From CAYVBJ01 sp964449075 (lineage in GTDB: Bacteria; Bacteroidota; Rhodothermia; Balneolales; Balneolaceae): a DNA stretch of 64,000 bases. Positions 63,277 through 64,000 of this stretch are shown piece by piece. The stretch is taken from contig CAYVBJ010000008.1 of NCBI GenBank assembly GCA_964449075.1, positions 1-64,000 of the forward strand. Direction: 5' to 3'. The translations under genes were made by a program, and so were the position numbers. The notes below the pieces were generated by a model, which saw only the letters and a program-made list of their open reading frames with translations, did no database searches and was not told the DNA's origin. Position 1 is the first letter of the stretch. Each line of letters begins with the position of its first letter.

Positions 63277-64000
63277 TCAGTTATAGATCAGATAATTTTG
63301 ACGTTTTGCAATAAATTCTTCAAGTCCAAATTCAAAACTGGTTTTGTCCATATCTGAATTCAGAAAATCATCGATTTTATTTGTCCCGGTAAGTTTGTAA
63401 AGATATGGCTTAATCTCACTGCCATCGGTTTGATTCATCAAATTCCGAATCAGCTGCAATCCTGACTTCACAGGGTCATAAGTATTCAAATCTGTAATTT
63501 CCAGCTTATAGCCCTTGCATAACTCGCCTTCGTGTTTCGGATTCATTGCTTTTCCGGGGATAGATAAAGGAGTAAATGATGTACTTGTTGCACGAAGTCC
63601 CGGCATGCGGTTCACTTTCTTTAGATTCTCATCACTAATATTTGTTTCAGGCGCTCCGATTGTCAAAAAGGGATCATCCGTTCCCCTACCTTCCGACAGG
63701 GTTGTGCCTTCAATCAGACAGGTTCCGAGGTATGCGTAAGCATGTTCAAATGTCGGCAAATTGGGTGATGGCGCTATCCATTCAAGACCGGTTTCAGGCC
63801 ATTTCATAGTGCGATTCCATCCTGTCATTTCAATTACCCTGAGTTGAGGAGATTGATCAGCATCCAGCCACTTTTCACCGATCATCATCCGGGCAAGTTC
63901 TCCCAGAGTCATTCCATGTGCGATTGGAATGGGATACATCCCTACAAAAGATTCAAACTCTTCCTCCATGATCCATCCCGAAACATAATCACCGCCTGCC
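63277..64000 (-). CDS. NamZ/DUF1343 exo-beta-N-acetylmuramidase-like protein (3' part only)
   Basis: The frame runs off the right edge: upstream of a Met at 63969 it continues GGDYVSGWI. The visible 241 residues show the DUF1343 C-terminal features: FVGMYPIPIAHGMTLGELA, WIAPSPNLPTFEHAYAYLGTCLIEGTTLSEGRGTDDPF, then GLRATSTSFTP. This is the family of the NamZ exo-muramidases, which cleave N-acetylmuramic acid from muropeptides in cell-wall recycling; the catalytic Glu residues should lie within the EGTTLSEGRGT segment. The N-terminus and any signal are not visible. Confidence 0.8.
   Translation of the reverse strand, partial: AGGDYVSGWIMEEEFESFVGMYPIPIAHGMTLGELARMMIGEKWLDADQSPQLRVIEMTGWNRTMKWPETGLEWIAPSPNLPTFEHAYAYLGTCLIEGTTLSEGRGTDDPFLTIGAPETNISDENLKKVNRMPGLRATSTSFTPLSIPGKAMNPKHEGELCKGYKLEITDLNTYDPVKSGLQLIRNLMNQTDGSEIKPYLYKLTGTNKIDDFLNSDMDKTSFEFGLEEFIAKRQNYLIYN

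Overview
The window reads as a chromosomal segment of a Gram-negative bacterium of the Bacteroidota/Balneolota/Rhodothermota type. The basis is many lipobox secretory proteins, a TonB receptor with a carboxypeptidase-like N-terminal extension, TAnnTTTG promoter boxes, weak Shine-Dalgarno signals, an S9D glutamyl endopeptidase, pyruvate phosphate dikinase and a clade II (Sec-type) nitrous oxide reductase. Balneolota is my best guess, from gene content only. Most of the window is ordinary core and accessory sequence. About 2 kb (25.6-27.4 kb) is a decayed, repeat-rich mobile-element landing site.

Layout. 0-9 kb: the start of an M1 aminopeptidase-like lipoprotein (runs off the left edge), two small unknown proteins, an S9D peptidase, hemE, an HD hydrolase/TPR pair and a YdjM-like membrane hydrolase. 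9-14 kb: a kinase-like/AAA fusion overlapping a methyltransferase, an NhaC antiporter and an alpha/beta hydrolase lipoprotein. 14.5-19.8 kb: a five-gene envelope operon (LolA-like protein, two FtsX-type permeases, LolD-like ATPase, outer-membrane barrel). 19.8-25.6 kb: crcB, a periplasmic thioredoxin, a 6-phosphofructokinase with pyrophosphate-type residues, an M28 peptidase, a broken beta-propeller lipoprotein gene and a TolB-like propeller lipoprotein.

25.6-27.4 kb: a decayed gene resembling a tyrosine recombinase, three tandem ~148-bp units each carrying the 3' end of tRNA-Pro(GGG), the intact tRNA gene, a 448-bp element with perfect 17-bp terminal inverted repeats and four internal hairpins, and two tRNA-like relics. 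27.6-37 kb: a lipoprotein with a duplicated domain, rpmH-rnpA-yidC without neighbouring dnaA or yidD, an HsdR_N-type protein, a TPR histidine kinase, an aminopeptidase P and a CopD-like protein. ppdK follows.

39.9-54.7 kb is the functional centre: a nitrous-oxide respiration locus on the minus strand. An Rrf2 regulator gene is followed by a lipoprotein cytochrome c, lipoprotein nosZ, a four-helix membrane protein, nosL, nosD, nosF, nosY, hemN, ctaA, an ScdA/YtfE di-iron repair protein and a polytopic His-rich membrane protein. Upstream lie a copper TonB receptor of the OprC/NosA type and a small Cys/His-rich secreted protein. Near-palindromic sites around the Rrf2 gene and an FNR-like box upstream of the copper genes suggest control by NO/Fe-S status and oxygen. 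54.8-64 kb: an ADP-forming acyl-CoA synthetase, a tyrosine phenol-lyase-type enzyme, a divergent unknown 601-residue protein with a Cys-rich C-terminus, an unknown membrane protein, an SDR and the 3' part of a NamZ (DUF1343) gene that runs off the right edge.

Themes: copper uptake, copper delivery to NosZ and heme synthesis are grouped together. The pyrophosphate-type PFK, PPDK and ADP-forming acyl-CoA synthetase together suggest energy-saving central metabolism.
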